From: a virus
Virus record (IMG/VR): IMGVR_UViG_3300032307_000705
Coordinates: 1-64,000 of that record
Reading direction: 5' to 3' (one strand)
Length of the DNA stretch: 64,000 nt
Below the pieces are notes generated by a model, which saw only the letters and a list, made by a program, of their open reading frames with translations, did no database searches and was not told the DNA's origin. Positions 26,110-35,421 of this stretch are shown one piece after another. The position numbers were made by a program, and so were the translations under genes. Within the stretch, counting starts at the first letter, position 1; every line of letters starts with the position of its first letter.

Positions 26110-26757
26110 ATGAGTCAACAAGTAACAATAACTTCAGTAACCGCAAACACTCCAGTAGATGTATACTACTGTAATGCATTTAGTGCAAGTTGTGTGTCTG
26201 TTGGAACAGTATCGACTTTTCCGTTTACTTTCTCTGTTCCACCACCATATGACCAAACAAATATTGTTATCAAAATAGAAGATAATAATGGTTGTATTGA
26301 TGGTGAAATAATCTACATCACCCCAACGCCAACATCTACTGTTACTCCTACAGTTACGAAGACACCAACAAACACTCCTACCCCAACTCAGACTCGAACT
26401 AATACTCCGACAGTAAGTCCTACCCAAACAAGTACTCCAACAACAACTCCCACATTCACACCAACACCATCTGTGACACCTGCGTTCTCACTTCATTTGA
26501 TTGGACAAAATACCTTTTCAACTTCAGCAAACACCTGTAGTGATGCACTTACACTTGTAAATTATTACACGTATATTAACCAGGCGAATATTATCCCTGT
26601 GGTTGGAGTAAAGATATATCAAACTGCTTTTGGTGGAACATTATTCAACCCATACAATGGTAATAATCGATTTACTAAATTTACCTTTGGAGGAAACAAT
26701 TATGCTGTTCAGGTAGATGGAGATGGGACAATAACAAGTTTTGTTGCATGTTCATAA
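26110..26757 (+). CDS. Small modular PT-linker structural protein
   Basis: A 215-residue protein. Residues 1-72 ('TITSVTANTPVDVYYC') are homologous to the N-terminal module of the delta-60 protein. Then comes a PT linker at about 73-124 and a C-terminal domain of about 90 residues with two cysteines. The shared N-terminus implies that both proteins attach to the same site on the virion and display different C-terminal domains. It has no signal peptide and follows the previous gene by 12 bp. Confidence 0.7.
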   Translation: MSQQVTITSVTANTPVDVYYCNAFSASCVSVGTVSTFPFTFSVPPPYDQTNIVIKIEDNNGCIDGEIIYITPTPTSTVTPTVTKTPTNTPTPTQTRTNTPTVSPTQTSTPTTTPTFTPTPSVTPAFSLHLIGQNTFSTSANTCSDALTLVNYYTYINQANIIPVVGVKIYQTAFGGTLFNPYNGNNRFTKFTFGGNNYAVQVDGDGTITSFVACS

Positions 26758-26820
26758 ACTTCACAAATATATACAAAATATTGTGAGTTCTTATAATTAT
26801 AGGATATAATAAATTAATAG

Positions 26821-29316
26821 ATGTCGGCTTGTACCTGTTATTACATTGAAGTCCCTTATGATTTAGCCACCAGTGGAGGCCAGGATTTATACGTTGTGTA
26901 TACTGACTGTGATGGGCAAGCGGATAGTGCAGTTGCATTGAACTTACCTACCATTAATCTTGGAAGTTCATTTGCATTTTATATTTGTTCATCTATATTA
27001 GATACTCCAACATTCAAATATGGTTTCTTTGGAGATACAGTATTAATTGAAGGAATTACCGTGACTGACACGGAAACCGTTTGTACTAGTAATTCAAGTT
27101 GTTATCCGGTAGTTTCACCCGAACCATCAGCAACACCAACACAAACTCCAACAAATACTCAAACTCAAACTGCGACTATAACGCCAACCCGAACACCAAG
27201 ACCGACTCCTACTATTACATCTTCACCAACTGCGACACCAACTCAAACAAGGACTCCGAATCCAACTCCATCTTCTACCCCAATTTTATGTGGACAAGCG
27301 TTCACTTCAGTAAACCCTGGTAGTACGTATTTTTACACGGATTGTTGTGGCAATTTCCAACAAGGAAATCAGAGTGGATTATCCATTACAATGGATTATA
27401 CCAAGCCATCAAATGGTGTTGTAAAATTGAACATAACTGCTTCAGTTAGTTGCCCAACTCCAACACCAACACAGACTCCAACCACAACACCTACAAATAC
27501 TACTACTCCGACTATTACTCCTACAAGTTCATCAACTCCATCAGTTACAAGAACTCCAACACAAACACCGACTAATAGTCAAGTTTTCTCATTAAAAAAT
27601 AACTGTGATGTGTTTACCCTTTTCGATATGGGAGTGACTTGTTTTCCCATATCCATGCCAAGTTCTTCAAGTTCTTTGGATGGTATTTTATCTTTGAAAA
27701 TTACTGGAGGTACAAGTCCTTATTCTATTTATTGGGAAGGAGGACAGAGAACACAAACTTTGGTTGGTATACCTCAAGGAAATTATCAAGTAACTGTTGT
27801 CGATTATTATGGGGATTATACCGCAAATACTGTTTGTAGTTTGTTTCCTCCAACTGCAACTATTACTCCGAGTCCAACTGCAACACCAACAGTTACTCCA
27901 TCAGGAGTTTGCCCTCAATTGTGTTTAATAGCTTTAAGTACTTCAACCGCTTATGGTCCATTACAATTTAATTGCAATGGAATGAGAAATGGACGAACTA
28001 CTTGGACAACTGTAGATGGACAATATAATATTGTTTGGAACTCCACATTAACGAGATGGGAAGTAACCGGATCTAATCCGACAATACCATTCAACCCTGT
28101 AGGTGGAGGTATATTCATTAGCACATCTTCATCTTCAGTTCCGACTTCAGGTTGGGTCATTGCTGGTGGAGTTAATACATATAGTGTAACTATGACTCAA
28201 GGTGTTTGTCCTTCGGTGATACCAATGCAAGTGGCCTTGTCTGTAAATAATAACTCATGTGATAGTGTTGTGAATTGTGATGGTGATATAACGGTCAATG
28301 CTCAATATGGTTATCCTCCATATCTATTCTCTATTAATGGAGGATCTACTTATCAGTCGACAAATGTTTTTGAAGATTTGTGTGCTGGAACATATACAAT
28401 AACAGTAAGAGATTCTGCTGGTAATACTGAAATAGAAAGTATTACAGTTGGATTCACTCAACAACCTGTAACTTATCAATTGTCCTTGAGTGCTAATACG
28501 TTAGCAACTCAAACCATTACTTTGAGTAATTACAATTCTAATACAACATATTATCAAGTTGTAAGCACTCCACCATTACCACCTGGAGTTACCATACCAT
28601 TCAATTTGACACTATCATCCATAAAAACTTATAACGGACCTGGTACTGGATTAATTACTGATACGTTCTCCATCACTGAGAATGGAGTGACTAAAACTCC
28701 AACAACAACTCAGACAGTAGTTCAGACTGGTAGCAGACCAAATTGTAGTCCTGAAACATTTACTGCGGTTACTGAGGCGGACACCTACCAATTACAGATT
28801 GGACTAAACTCTCCTGTCTTAATAACCAGTACTTCTGTATTGTCTATTACAAGTGGACAAACTAACACTCAAAGCAACTGTATAACTAATCTTCAACAAC
28901 AAATTAGTGCTCAGTTCACTCAAGCAAGTATTAATGGATGTAGATGTTGTACGGTGATTTCTGATACAACTTCGAATACAATTAATAGTAACAGTGTGAA
29001 CTTCAGTTCGACAGGTAATATTCCATCCAAACCATTGGTTGCAACATCTAATGTACTTTGTGGATTTGGAGGAATTAATTCTGTGTTCATCACAGGTATC
29101 GCTGGAGGATCTGGTCAGTACGACATGACAGATACATATTACACAACTTGTAATGATGCGTTGAACGGGATATTCAACTCGATACAAGGAAATACAACAG
29201 ATTATCTTTACGTACCAAATGGAACGGTTTATTTTGGTTTGAGAGATACGAATAATCCAACCAACGTTACTTGTATAACTGTTGTAGTAAATTGCGACTT
29301 CGGACCGATATCATAA
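26821..29316 (+). CDS. Modular PT-linker protein with SprB-like repeats
   Basis: An 831-residue protein. An N-terminal cysteine-rich domain (1-98) is followed by PT linkers (about 98-155 and 211-256). Two segments, about 256-345 and 469-544, match the SprB repeat seen in Bacteroidota gliding adhesins: 'GGTSPYSIYW...GNYQVTVVD' and 'YGYPPYLFSINGG...AGTYTITVRDSAG'. The C-terminal 250 residues contain further beta-rich sequence without a recognised family. No secretion signal is visible. Likely a tail fibre or virion-surface protein that borrows host adhesin folds. The 63-bp gap upstream is A/T-rich without a clear promoter match. Confidence 0.7.
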   Translation: MSACTCYYIEVPYDLATSGGQDLYVVYTDCDGQADSAVALNLPTINLGSSFAFYICSSILDTPTFKYGFFGDTVLIEGITVTDTETVCTSNSSCYPVVSPEPSATPTQTPTNTQTQTATITPTRTPRPTPTITSSPTATPTQTRTPNPTPSSTPILCGQAFTSVNPGSTYFYTDCCGNFQQGNQSGLSITMDYTKPSNGVVKLNITASVSCPTPTPTQTPTTTPTNTTTPTITPTSSSTPSVTRTPTQTPTNSQVFSLKNNCDVFTLFDMGVTCFPISMPSSSSSLDGILSLKITGGTSPYSIYWEGGQRTQTLVGIPQGNYQVTVVDYYGDYTANTVCSLFPPTATITPSPTATPTVTPSGVCPQLCLIALSTSTAYGPLQFNCNGMRNGRTTWTTVDGQYNIVWNSTLTRWEVTGSNPTIPFNPVGGGIFISTSSSSVPTSGWVIAGGVNTYSVTMTQGVCPSVIPMQVALSVNNNSCDSVVNCDGDITVNAQYGYPPYLFSINGGSTYQSTNVFEDLCAGTYTITVRDSAGNTEIESITVGFTQQPVTYQLSLSANTLATQTITLSNYNSNTTYYQVVSTPPLPPGVTIPFNLTLSSIKTYNGPGTGLITDTFSITENGVTKTPTTTQTVVQTGSRPNCSPETFTAVTEADTYQLQIGLNSPVLITSTSVLSITSGQTNTQSNCITNLQQQISAQFTQASINGCRCCTVISDTTSNTINSNSVNFSSTGNIPSKPLVATSNVLCGFGGINSVFITGIAGGSGQYDMTDTYYTTCNDALNGIFNSIQGNTTDYLYVPNGTVYFGLRDTNNPTNVTCITVVVNCDFGPIS

Positions 29317-29330
29317 AAAAACAGAACAAC

Positions 29331-29338
29331 TATTTATA
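29331..29338 (+). promoter_or_regulatory. TATTTATA motif four bases before a start codon
   Basis: TATTTATA is followed by GACA and the ATG of the next structural gene. The spacing would place the transcription start at or near the ATG. Confidence 0.5.
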
Positions 29339-29342
29339 GACA

Positions 29343-31529
29343 ATGGCTTATATTATTAAAAATACTGCAGGACTTATTAACACCCGACTTACAGACGTTG
29401 GACGTAGAAACCTTTCTCAAGGTAACTTCAATATTTCCTATTTCCAAATTGGAGATAGTGAGGTGAGTTATACTGCAGTACCGAACTATAATCAGACCAA
29501 TAATAATATTTTGATGCCGGCGTTTAACGCACAAAATGATACAGGTTCACCGCAGTCGAACAAACAAAATATAAAATATCCATACTATGTACAAGGTTCG
29601 ACAGGTAACACTTATGGAATACCTTTTATGGATAGTAACTTCCAACAGGTCTATAATTCTGCGGGAGTAAAAGGATTTTTCACAACTGGAGTCACTCAAA
29701 TACAGACAAGTACCGCATATACAATGACCACAAGTTATTGGGTTGATATGTCAACGTTGTCAGGACAAACTTCCATGCAAATCGAATTTGATAATTCACC
29801 AACAAGTTGTTTGACATCAGGTACTCCGTCTATTAATGATTTTGTTACGATTGTATATGATGGAAATGGAGGATGTGGAGATTTTACTACAAACCAAATT
29901 TTAACATATAAGATTCAGAATATGAGTCCTGTTACAGGAACTACAGGAAGTACATTTACATTAACCTTAGATAGATCGTTACCAACGTTTGATAACTTAC
30001 CAGTTCAAACGAACTTTGCAAGACTATATGTTTATCCGTCAGGTATGACTGAATTGTATGATTTCATTACACCGGCACCTTATTGGCAAACAGATACTCT
30101 TAACTTTGAATCACCTTGTGATGTAAGTAATCGAGAGAATACTCTTATTTGGAACATGAACATTCCTTGGACCGAGAGCCCCGCTGGATTATTCAGTAGT
30201 ACATATGAAGACTATACCAAGTTTGGGTCAGTATCATACATAGGCACTAAAGAATATTTGGGATACAACGAACCATCAGGACAGACTGACACGAGTCAAG
30301 TGTTTTATTATAATTCCTTCGATGAGAAAATTGTTGTAAGACCTCAGGACCAAAAAGCCATTGCGATTATTCATTATACTAATCAAGATATTGATAATGT
30401 CTATGGTGAGAAATTCTCAACACAGCCATTTGACCCACAGAATCCGACAGACGATATTGGATTAGCGAGACACTTCAAATTGAACATGCCAACATTGATG
30501 TGGCATAAATCAACAGGAACTACCATCGGACAAACTTTCTTTATTGACCCTCCAGGATATGACTTGTGCAAACCATATTACATCAAGTCAACTAAAAACA
30601 TTGACATGAATGACCCTGGTATAAGATACTATCATTTGTGGGACACCAATGCGGATAGTAATGGTAACTTGAATAGAATAGGTAAAGTATTCCCTGACCA
30701 AGAAATTATTGTGGTTGATGATGAAGAAGTAATTGCTGCGTTATCCTATAAATCAAACAGGAACTTTACATTACCTGCACCAAAGTTGAGTTTATTAACT
30801 CCAAACATTTGTGATACGGGAAACAATTCTAACGGACTCATGACAAATCCGGATCAGAGATTTTGGGTAAGTTATTTATTTGAATCACAAACTGGTGTTA
30901 CAAGTTCGCTTCATTGTAATTATTATTCTGTGGTACAACCAACAAGTTCGGTTACGGCAAACACTCAAAACGTTGCAGTAAGATTCGGAGGAGAATTTGG
31001 ATTCTTGGGGGTTAATGAATTTACAGGATACACCGCTACCTCCATGAAGATTATTTGTCAAATGGTGACAGGTGATACAAGACCATCACCAACTGCTTGG
31101 AGACAGATAGATGTAACCTCAGCGATGACATTATCAAATGGGTATATCACTCAAGCATCATTGACAGGAACAACATTCCAAATAGGACTTGATGATTATA
31201 ACGGTGCGGCGGCATATCAGTTACAGAATTATTTGGACATTCCATTGAATGGACAGACCGATGTTCTGAACTTTGGCGATGAGTATTATTTTTATGGGAA
31301 CTTAGAAACTGATATCTCGGCAACGATTTATGAGATGAAATATTTGGTAAACTTGAATCGAAATCAGTTTACAAATACATCTAACCCCACATGGACACAA
31401 GGGACAAAATCATATATTACTGAAATTGGCCTTTACGATCAAAATAATGATCTTATAGTTATATCTAAGCTACAATCTCCTGAATTAAGACAGGGTATTC
31501 AACAATTTGTAGTTAAGTTAGATTTTTAA
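29343..31529 (+). CDS. Baseplate/tail structural protein
   Basis: A 728-residue protein beginning 'MAYIIKNTAGLINTRLTDVGRRNL', an N-terminus common in phage tail or baseplate proteins that polymerise. The C-terminus 'ITEIGLYDQNNDLIVISKLQ...VVKLDF' resembles the end of phage tail-collar or fibre-attachment proteins, where 'E-I-G-L-Y-D' recurs. The middle is beta-rich without PT linkers. It closes the structural block and is followed 2 bp later by the resolvase gene. It may be the anchor to which the PT-linker proteins attach; that is inference. Confidence 0.7.
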   Translation: MAYIIKNTAGLINTRLTDVGRRNLSQGNFNISYFQIGDSEVSYTAVPNYNQTNNNILMPAFNAQNDTGSPQSNKQNIKYPYYVQGSTGNTYGIPFMDSNFQQVYNSAGVKGFFTTGVTQIQTSTAYTMTTSYWVDMSTLSGQTSMQIEFDNSPTSCLTSGTPSINDFVTIVYDGNGGCGDFTTNQILTYKIQNMSPVTGTTGSTFTLTLDRSLPTFDNLPVQTNFARLYVYPSGMTELYDFITPAPYWQTDTLNFESPCDVSNRENTLIWNMNIPWTESPAGLFSSTYEDYTKFGSVSYIGTKEYLGYNEPSGQTDTSQVFYYNSFDEKIVVRPQDQKAIAIIHYTNQDIDNVYGEKFSTQPFDPQNPTDDIGLARHFKLNMPTLMWHKSTGTTIGQTFFIDPPGYDLCKPYYIKSTKNIDMNDPGIRYYHLWDTNADSNGNLNRIGKVFPDQEIIVVDDEEVIAALSYKSNRNFTLPAPKLSLLTPNICDTGNNSNGLMTNPDQRFWVSYLFESQTGVTSSLHCNYYSVVQPTSSVTANTQNVAVRFGGEFGFLGVNEFTGYTATSMKIICQMVTGDTRPSPTAWRQIDVTSAMTLSNGYITQASLTGTTFQIGLDDYNGAAAYQLQNYLDIPLNGQTDVLNFGDEYYFYGNLETDISATIYEMKYLVNLNRNQFTNTSNPTWTQGTKSYITEIGLYDQNNDLIVISKLQSPELRQGIQQFVVKLDF

Positions 31530-31531
31530 TT

Positions 31532-32134
31532 ATGTCAAAAAACATTAGGAAAGATTCGCCCAAAGTACTTGGGCTTGATGTGTCGACCAAAACGATAGGT
31601 TGGTCTTTATTCGACATCGGTACTGGAAATTTATTAGAATTAACTCACATCTCACCAGTTCCAAAACCAAAGGTAGAAAATAAAATTGAAGAATTGCTAC
31701 TCAAGGCACAAATCTTCAGAGAAAAATTATTATCCTATAAAGAACTTGGTATTCAGTATGTTGTCATCGAAGAACCTTTATTGAACTCCAATAACGTTTA
31801 CACGGTCAGTACTTTGATGAGATTCAATACATTAATTTGTAAAGAAGTTTATGATGTATTGGGAGTAGTTCCTGAATTTATTTCGACGTACAATTCACGA
31901 AAATTTGCATTCCCTCATTTAGTTCAACCTAATGACAAAGACAAATATGTTTTGTTTGGTGGTATGCCAAAAGATATTGATAAGAAAGTGGTTATATGGG
32001 AATTAGTTGCAAAGAGAGAACCACAAATTACTTGGCAATACACAAAGAACAATACTCTCAAAAAAGAAAATTATGACCAAACTGACGCCTATTGTGCCGC
32101 ACTTGGTTATATGAAGATGAAAGAAATTTGGTAG
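31532..32134 (+). CDS. RuvC-like Holliday-junction resolvase
   Basis: A 200-residue RNase H-fold nuclease. 'KVLGLDVSTKTIGWS' gives the first catalytic Asp (D16), 'VVIEEPLL' the acidic residue of the second strand, and 'YDQTDAYCAALGY' the C-terminal Asp pair. This is the layout of phage and bacterial RuvC-family resolvases, which cleave four-way junctions during recombination and before packaging. It starts the replication/recombination block and directly follows the structural genes. Confidence 0.85.
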   Translation: MSKNIRKDSPKVLGLDVSTKTIGWSLFDIGTGNLLELTHISPVPKPKVENKIEELLLKAQIFREKLLSYKELGIQYVVIEEPLLNSNNVYTVSTLMRFNTLICKEVYDVLGVVPEFISTYNSRKFAFPHLVQPNDKDKYVLFGGMPKDIDKKVVIWELVAKREPQITWQYTKNNTLKKENYDQTDAYCAALGYMKMKEIW

Positions 32135-32158
32135 GTTAATTTTTTTATAGTATCTTAG
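32127..32158 (+). promoter_or_regulatory. Bacteroidota-type promoter (TTTG - 20 bp - TATCTTAG)
   Basis: TTTG at 32127-32130 and TATCTTAG at 32151-32158 match the -33/-7 Bacteroidota consensus with one mismatch (TAnnTTTG). The ATG of the next gene lies 4 nt after the box. Confidence 0.55.
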
Positions 32159-32162
32159 CTTT

Positions 32163-32528
32163 ATGAAAGGATACGTGACAAAAACCCCCGAAGCAAAAGC
32201 ACTCAGACGAGTTGTCAAAAAGTACGGCACTTTGAATATCAAGGATGATAATATCGAAGGTACCATTCAGATTACTCACTATCGTCAGTATGACTACCAA
32301 GAAGAAGTTGATGTTACTTTCGTGGGTAAAATTCATGTTAGATACGGAGGTGGTCTAATGTGGATCGACCATCAAAGGATTACCAAAGACATGAAAAATA
32401 TTTCCAAGTTAAAACTCAACAGAGTTTTACGAAAATTCTTTATCAGTCACTTACGATCACACCTGTCGATTTTTAGTGTTCAATTAAACTACGCCGCAGA
32501 TATAAAAACCGTAAAATGGATTGGTTAA
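32163..32528 (+). CDS. Hypothetical basic protein
   Basis: A 121-residue basic protein with many Lys and Arg and predicted beta strands around 'EGTIQITHYRQYDYQEEVDVTFVGKIHVRYGG'-type sequence (residues about 38-66). No family is recognised. A promoter-like element immediately upstream and co-direction with the primase suggest an early gene. Nucleic-acid binding is possible from charge only. Confidence 0.65.
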   Translation: MKGYVTKTPEAKALRRVVKKYGTLNIKDDNIEGTIQITHYRQYDYQEEVDVTFVGKIHVRYGGGLMWIDHQRITKDMKNISKLKLNRVLRKFFISHLRSHLSIFSVQLNYAADIKTVKWIG

Positions 32529-32683
32529 TTCTATTCTATTTCGTTTGTTTGGTTATAACAACCGTCTTCGCGATTGCATATTATTTTATTGAGAGGTATC
32601 TTGATGAAACTCACCCTGTTATGAAGTGGTGGAGAAAAAACATTGTTGGTTTGAATTCATATCCTGATGATAATCAGGAATAA
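32516..32683 (+). CDS. Small single-span membrane protein
   Basis: A 55-residue ORF that overlaps the preceding gene by 13 bp. Residues 3-25 form one strongly hydrophobic helix ('WLILFYFVCLVITTVFAIAY'), followed by a charged tail. Function is unknown; inner-membrane location is predicted. Overlap and fit into the gap before the primase promoter support it. Confidence 0.6.
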   Translation: MDWLILFYFVCLVITTVFAIAYYFIERYLDETHPVMKWWRKNIVGLNSYPDDNQE

Positions 32684-32688
32684 TTGAT

Positions 32689-32696
32689 TATATTTG
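32689..32696 (+). promoter_or_regulatory. TATATTTG -7 box before primase
   Basis: TATATTTG matches TAnnTTTG exactly and lies 4 nt before the primase ATG. No TTTG is at the usual distance upstream, so it is a partial match. Confidence 0.5.
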
Positions 32697-32700
32697 TAGA

Positions 32701-33615
32701 ATGACAGACGAGGTTGACGTATTAGTTGAATTACTCACGGAGTTTCTTGGTGACTTCCACCAACACTACGAATCAAAAGGGCAAATATCTTTTGACTGTC
32801 CTGTCTGTGCTGAAGAAAAAGGTTTGGATGGTGGTGATGGTAAAGGTAACTTGGAAATTAACTATGGTAAACACGTTTATAAGTGTTGGTCCTGTGGTGA
32901 GACTCACGGAACTCACGGACCATTGGGTAAACTATTTGACCAATACGCGACCAAAAGTCAAAAGAAAGTCTACAACTTAATCAAACCTGAGGAACTCAAA
33001 CAAGAGGATGTCAAACGACCCAAACTCAGACTACCTGAAGGTTATACCACCTTCCAAGATTCCAACCCAAGATTCATTCCACATATGGAAGCATACAGAT
33101 ACCTCCAATCAAGAGGTATTACTGATGAGATGATTGAGAGGTTCAAGATAGGTTATACCGTAAGTGGGGACTTTGCCTACAGAATTATTGTACCTTCATT
33201 CAACAAGGAAGGAGCGTTAAATTATTTTGTCGCCAGATCTTGGGTGCCCAAGAAGATGAAGTATAAGAACCCTTCCGTTCCCAAAGATGAGATAATCTTC
33301 AATGAGAGTTTGATTGATTGGGATAAGGACGTATATTTGTGTGAAGGTGCGTTTGACTCCTTCTTCCTATCCAACTCTATTGTAATGTTGGGAAAGAAGA
33401 TGAGTAAGTTGTTGTTTGAAACTTTATACACCAAGGCGAATGCTCAAGTCATCATCTGTTGTGATGGAGATGCGTTTGAAGATGGACTCCGAGTTTATCA
33501 TGAACTAAATGGAGGTAGGTTGTATAATAAAATTAAAATAGTTAAATTGCCAGTCGATAAGGACGTTTGTGACCTACGTGGGCAAATTGACGAGTATTAC
33601 TACGAAATAAGATAG
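32701..33615 (+). CDS. DnaG-like DNA primase
   Basis: A 304-residue primase. The N-terminal zinc ribbon has cysteines at 33, 36, 62 and 65 ('CPVC', 'CWSC'). The Toprim domain contains 'VYLCEGAFDSFF' (catalytic Glu about residue 220) and 'VIICCDGDAFEDG' (DxD about 259-261). It is shorter than bacterial DnaG because it lacks a C-terminal helicase-binding domain, as in many phage primases. It makes RNA primers for lagging-strand synthesis. It stands 1 bp before the nuclease gene. Confidence 0.9.
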   Translation: MTDEVDVLVELLTEFLGDFHQHYESKGQISFDCPVCAEEKGLDGGDGKGNLEINYGKHVYKCWSCGETHGTHGPLGKLFDQYATKSQKKVYNLIKPEELKQEDVKRPKLRLPEGYTTFQDSNPRFIPHMEAYRYLQSRGITDEMIERFKIGYTVSGDFAYRIIVPSFNKEGALNYFVARSWVPKKMKYKNPSVPKDEIIFNESLIDWDKDVYLCEGAFDSFFLSNSIVMLGKKMSKLLFETLYTKANAQVIICCDGDAFEDGLRVYHELNGGRLYNKIKIVKLPVDKDVCDLRGQIDEYYYEIR

Positions 33616-33616
33616 A

Positions 33617-34462
33617 ATGATAGATTTGAAATCGGTCGCCTCAGAGATACGTGAAATTATCTCTGAGAGACAAAAAAGTTTGGGATTGGTCTTTGAAGAA
33701 GACAATCACATTTACACTATGGGTGGTAGACAAGACTACCCTTCAGTATCCAAAATACTAAAAAAATTCTATAGAGAGTTTCCTTTAGATGAGGCGGCGT
33801 TGAAGAAGTCTGGTGGAGACCCTGAGGAGGCGGAGAGATTAAAAGAAGAGTGGGCAGCCGCAGGTGACTATTCCACGAACATGGGGTCTCGTGTTCACTT
33901 TATATTGGAGAAAAAAACCATCGAGAGAAACGGAAACTATAAGGAAGTAAGACAGCCTATTTTTACTTGTGACCCATCCCAACTTATCAAAGGAGACGCA
34001 ATGATTAAGGGAGGTGAACAATATATCAAACTGATGGAAGAGAGAGGAGCGGTTCTTCTTGATACTGAAATGGTTTTGGGGGATCCTGAATTAGGATATG
34101 TTGGGCAACCAGATAAAGTTTGGATTATCCCTAACCGACAGAAAACTGAGTTCGGATTGGTGATAACTGATTGGAAAACCAACAAAGCAAAAAACTTTGT
34201 TGAAACGAGATATACTGATAGGATGTATGAACCATTCCAAAAGTATCCAAATACAGCGTTAGGACACTACTATCTTCAATTACCTTTCTATGGTAAGTTG
34301 CTTGTAAAAATGTTACAGGGAACCAAGTATGAAAATCTTAAGTTGTATGGATGTGTAATCTCCCATTTGAAAGAAGATTCTATGTATGATGAATACAAAG
34401 TTCCTCAAGAAGTTATCGATATCATCATGGGAATGGATATGAAAAAGTATCTAAAGAAATAA
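33617..34462 (+). CDS. PD-(D/E)XK nuclease (Cas4/RecB-like exonuclease)
   Basis: A 281-residue protein. 'YPSVSKILKKF' at the N-terminus, 'GSRVHFILEKK', then 'GYVGQPDKVWII' with the metal-binding Asp and 'LVITDWKTNKAK' with the D-x-K motif define the RecB/Cas4-type PD-(D/E)XK core. 'HYYLQLPFYGKLL' fits the following Q-x-x-x-Y motif. No Fe-S cysteine set is seen. It is likely a single-strand or end-processing exonuclease working with the SbcCD-like pair downstream. A strong terminator follows its stop. Confidence 0.82.
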   Translation: MIDLKSVASEIREIISERQKSLGLVFEEDNHIYTMGGRQDYPSVSKILKKFYREFPLDEAALKKSGGDPEEAERLKEEWAAAGDYSTNMGSRVHFILEKKTIERNGNYKEVRQPIFTCDPSQLIKGDAMIKGGEQYIKLMEERGAVLLDTEMVLGDPELGYVGQPDKVWIIPNRQKTEFGLVITDWKTNKAKNFVETRYTDRMYEPFQKYPNTALGHYYLQLPFYGKLLVKMLQGTKYENLKLYGCVISHLKEDSMYDEYKVPQEVIDIIMGMDMKKYLKK

Positions 34463-34485
34463 CCACCGAAGGGTGGTTTTTTTTT
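34461..34485 (+). terminator. Rho-independent terminator
   Basis: A 7-bp stem AACCACC/GGTGGTT with a GAAG loop followed by a run of T. It overlaps the nuclease stop codon. Confidence 0.85.
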
Positions 34486-34513
34486 GAAAAGTCAAAAATT
34501 ATTCGTACTATTG
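34483..34513 (+). promoter_or_regulatory. Bacteroidota-type promoter (TTTG - 19 bp - TACTATTG)
   Basis: TTTG at the end of the terminator T-run (34483-34486) and TACTATTG at 34506-34513, one base from TAnnTTTG. It restarts transcription right after the terminator and argues for the ATG at 34540 as the start of the next gene. Confidence 0.45.
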
Positions 34514-34539
34514 TGTCTAACATTAATTGTAAAGTCGAT

Positions 34540-35421
34540 ATGTCAAAGGTAGATGATTTGAAAAAAAAATATTCTGAGGTTTCCACGGCAAGTTTTACCA
34601 AATTTGTTGAAGGGGATACTACACCCACAAAAAAGTATTTGGAATTCATGTTGAAGACTTGGGAGGATAGGAAACTTGGAGGACATTACAGAACGACTAG
34701 TACCATCATTAAACATGTTACTAAGTTTAATGAGCTACTACCATACATCAGCAACAAAGACATTTATTCCAAAGAATATGGCAATTATCAAAAGTTAATT
34801 GATGTTATTGAAAATGCGGAACAAGCAAGAGAAGAAAAATATTTCGTAAAAGAAGACCATATCAATGTTCTCCTTGAGACGGAAGAGTTTATTTTACTTC
34901 AACCCAAAACCCATAAAGGTTCCATGAAGTATGGTGCGAACACAAAATGGTGTACTACAACTAAAAACAACGAATCAATTTTTAAGAACTACACTCGAGA
35001 CGGATTTCTTGCATACCTGATTGATAAATCAGAAACTAAGAATGAGAACTACAGGAAAGTTGCTTTGTACCTTGAGTTTGCTCAAGGAGGGTTGAACGAA
35101 AGTATTAAGATATATGATGTGAAGGATAAGTATGCCCATGAGAGTCACTTAATTGCTAGTGAATGGGAACTTGAAAAGTTATTTCAAATCTTCACAACCT
35201 TTAGATATCACTTTATTAAAACGAGAGAGTGTAAACTGAGTAGAGATTTCGTCAACTCATTTGTCAATACAATCAGTAAACTTGATTTTACAAAGTTCGA
35301 GTTACACTTGTCTAGACTTGATGAAGGTGGAGATTTATCTTATATTAATAAGGCACAAACAAAAGTAGAATCATTTATAGAAACATTAAACAATACAAAA
35401 TATGGAGTTAGAAAAACCTAA
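34540..35421 (+). CDS. Phage protein with [K/R]WCT motif, unknown function
   Basis: A 293-residue protein. The ATG at 34540 was chosen because an upstream in-frame GTG at 34513 lies within the promoter box. The central part reads 'SMKYGANTKWCTTTKNNESIFKNYT', followed by 'GFLAYLIDKSE'. The same block (WCT, then F-x-x-Y, then a 'G-x-L-Y-x-I' strand) occurs in the protein at 53905-55245. I have seen comparable motifs in large-phage hypothetical proteins but know no function. The cysteine is flanked by conserved aromatic and Thr residues, suggesting a catalytic or binding site. It overlaps the zinc-ribbon gene by 20 bp. Confidence 0.65.
   Translation: MSKVDDLKKKYSEVSTASFTKFVEGDTTPTKKYLEFMLKTWEDRKLGGHYRTTSTIIKHVTKFNELLPYISNKDIYSKEYGNYQKLIDVIENAEQAREEKYFVKEDHINVLLETEEFILLQPKTHKGSMKYGANTKWCTTTKNNESIFKNYTRDGFLAYLIDKSETKNENYRKVALYLEFAQGGLNESIKIYDVKDKYAHESHLIASEWELEKLFQIFTTFRYHFIKTRECKLSRDFVNSFVNTISKLDFTKFELHLSRLDEGGDLSYINKAQTKVESFIETLNNTKYGVRKT

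Noticed and set aside
34513-34540. GTG start at 34513 for the WCT-motif gene
   Set aside because: It lies inside the predicted -7 box, so it would not be in the mRNA; the ATG at 34540 fits better.
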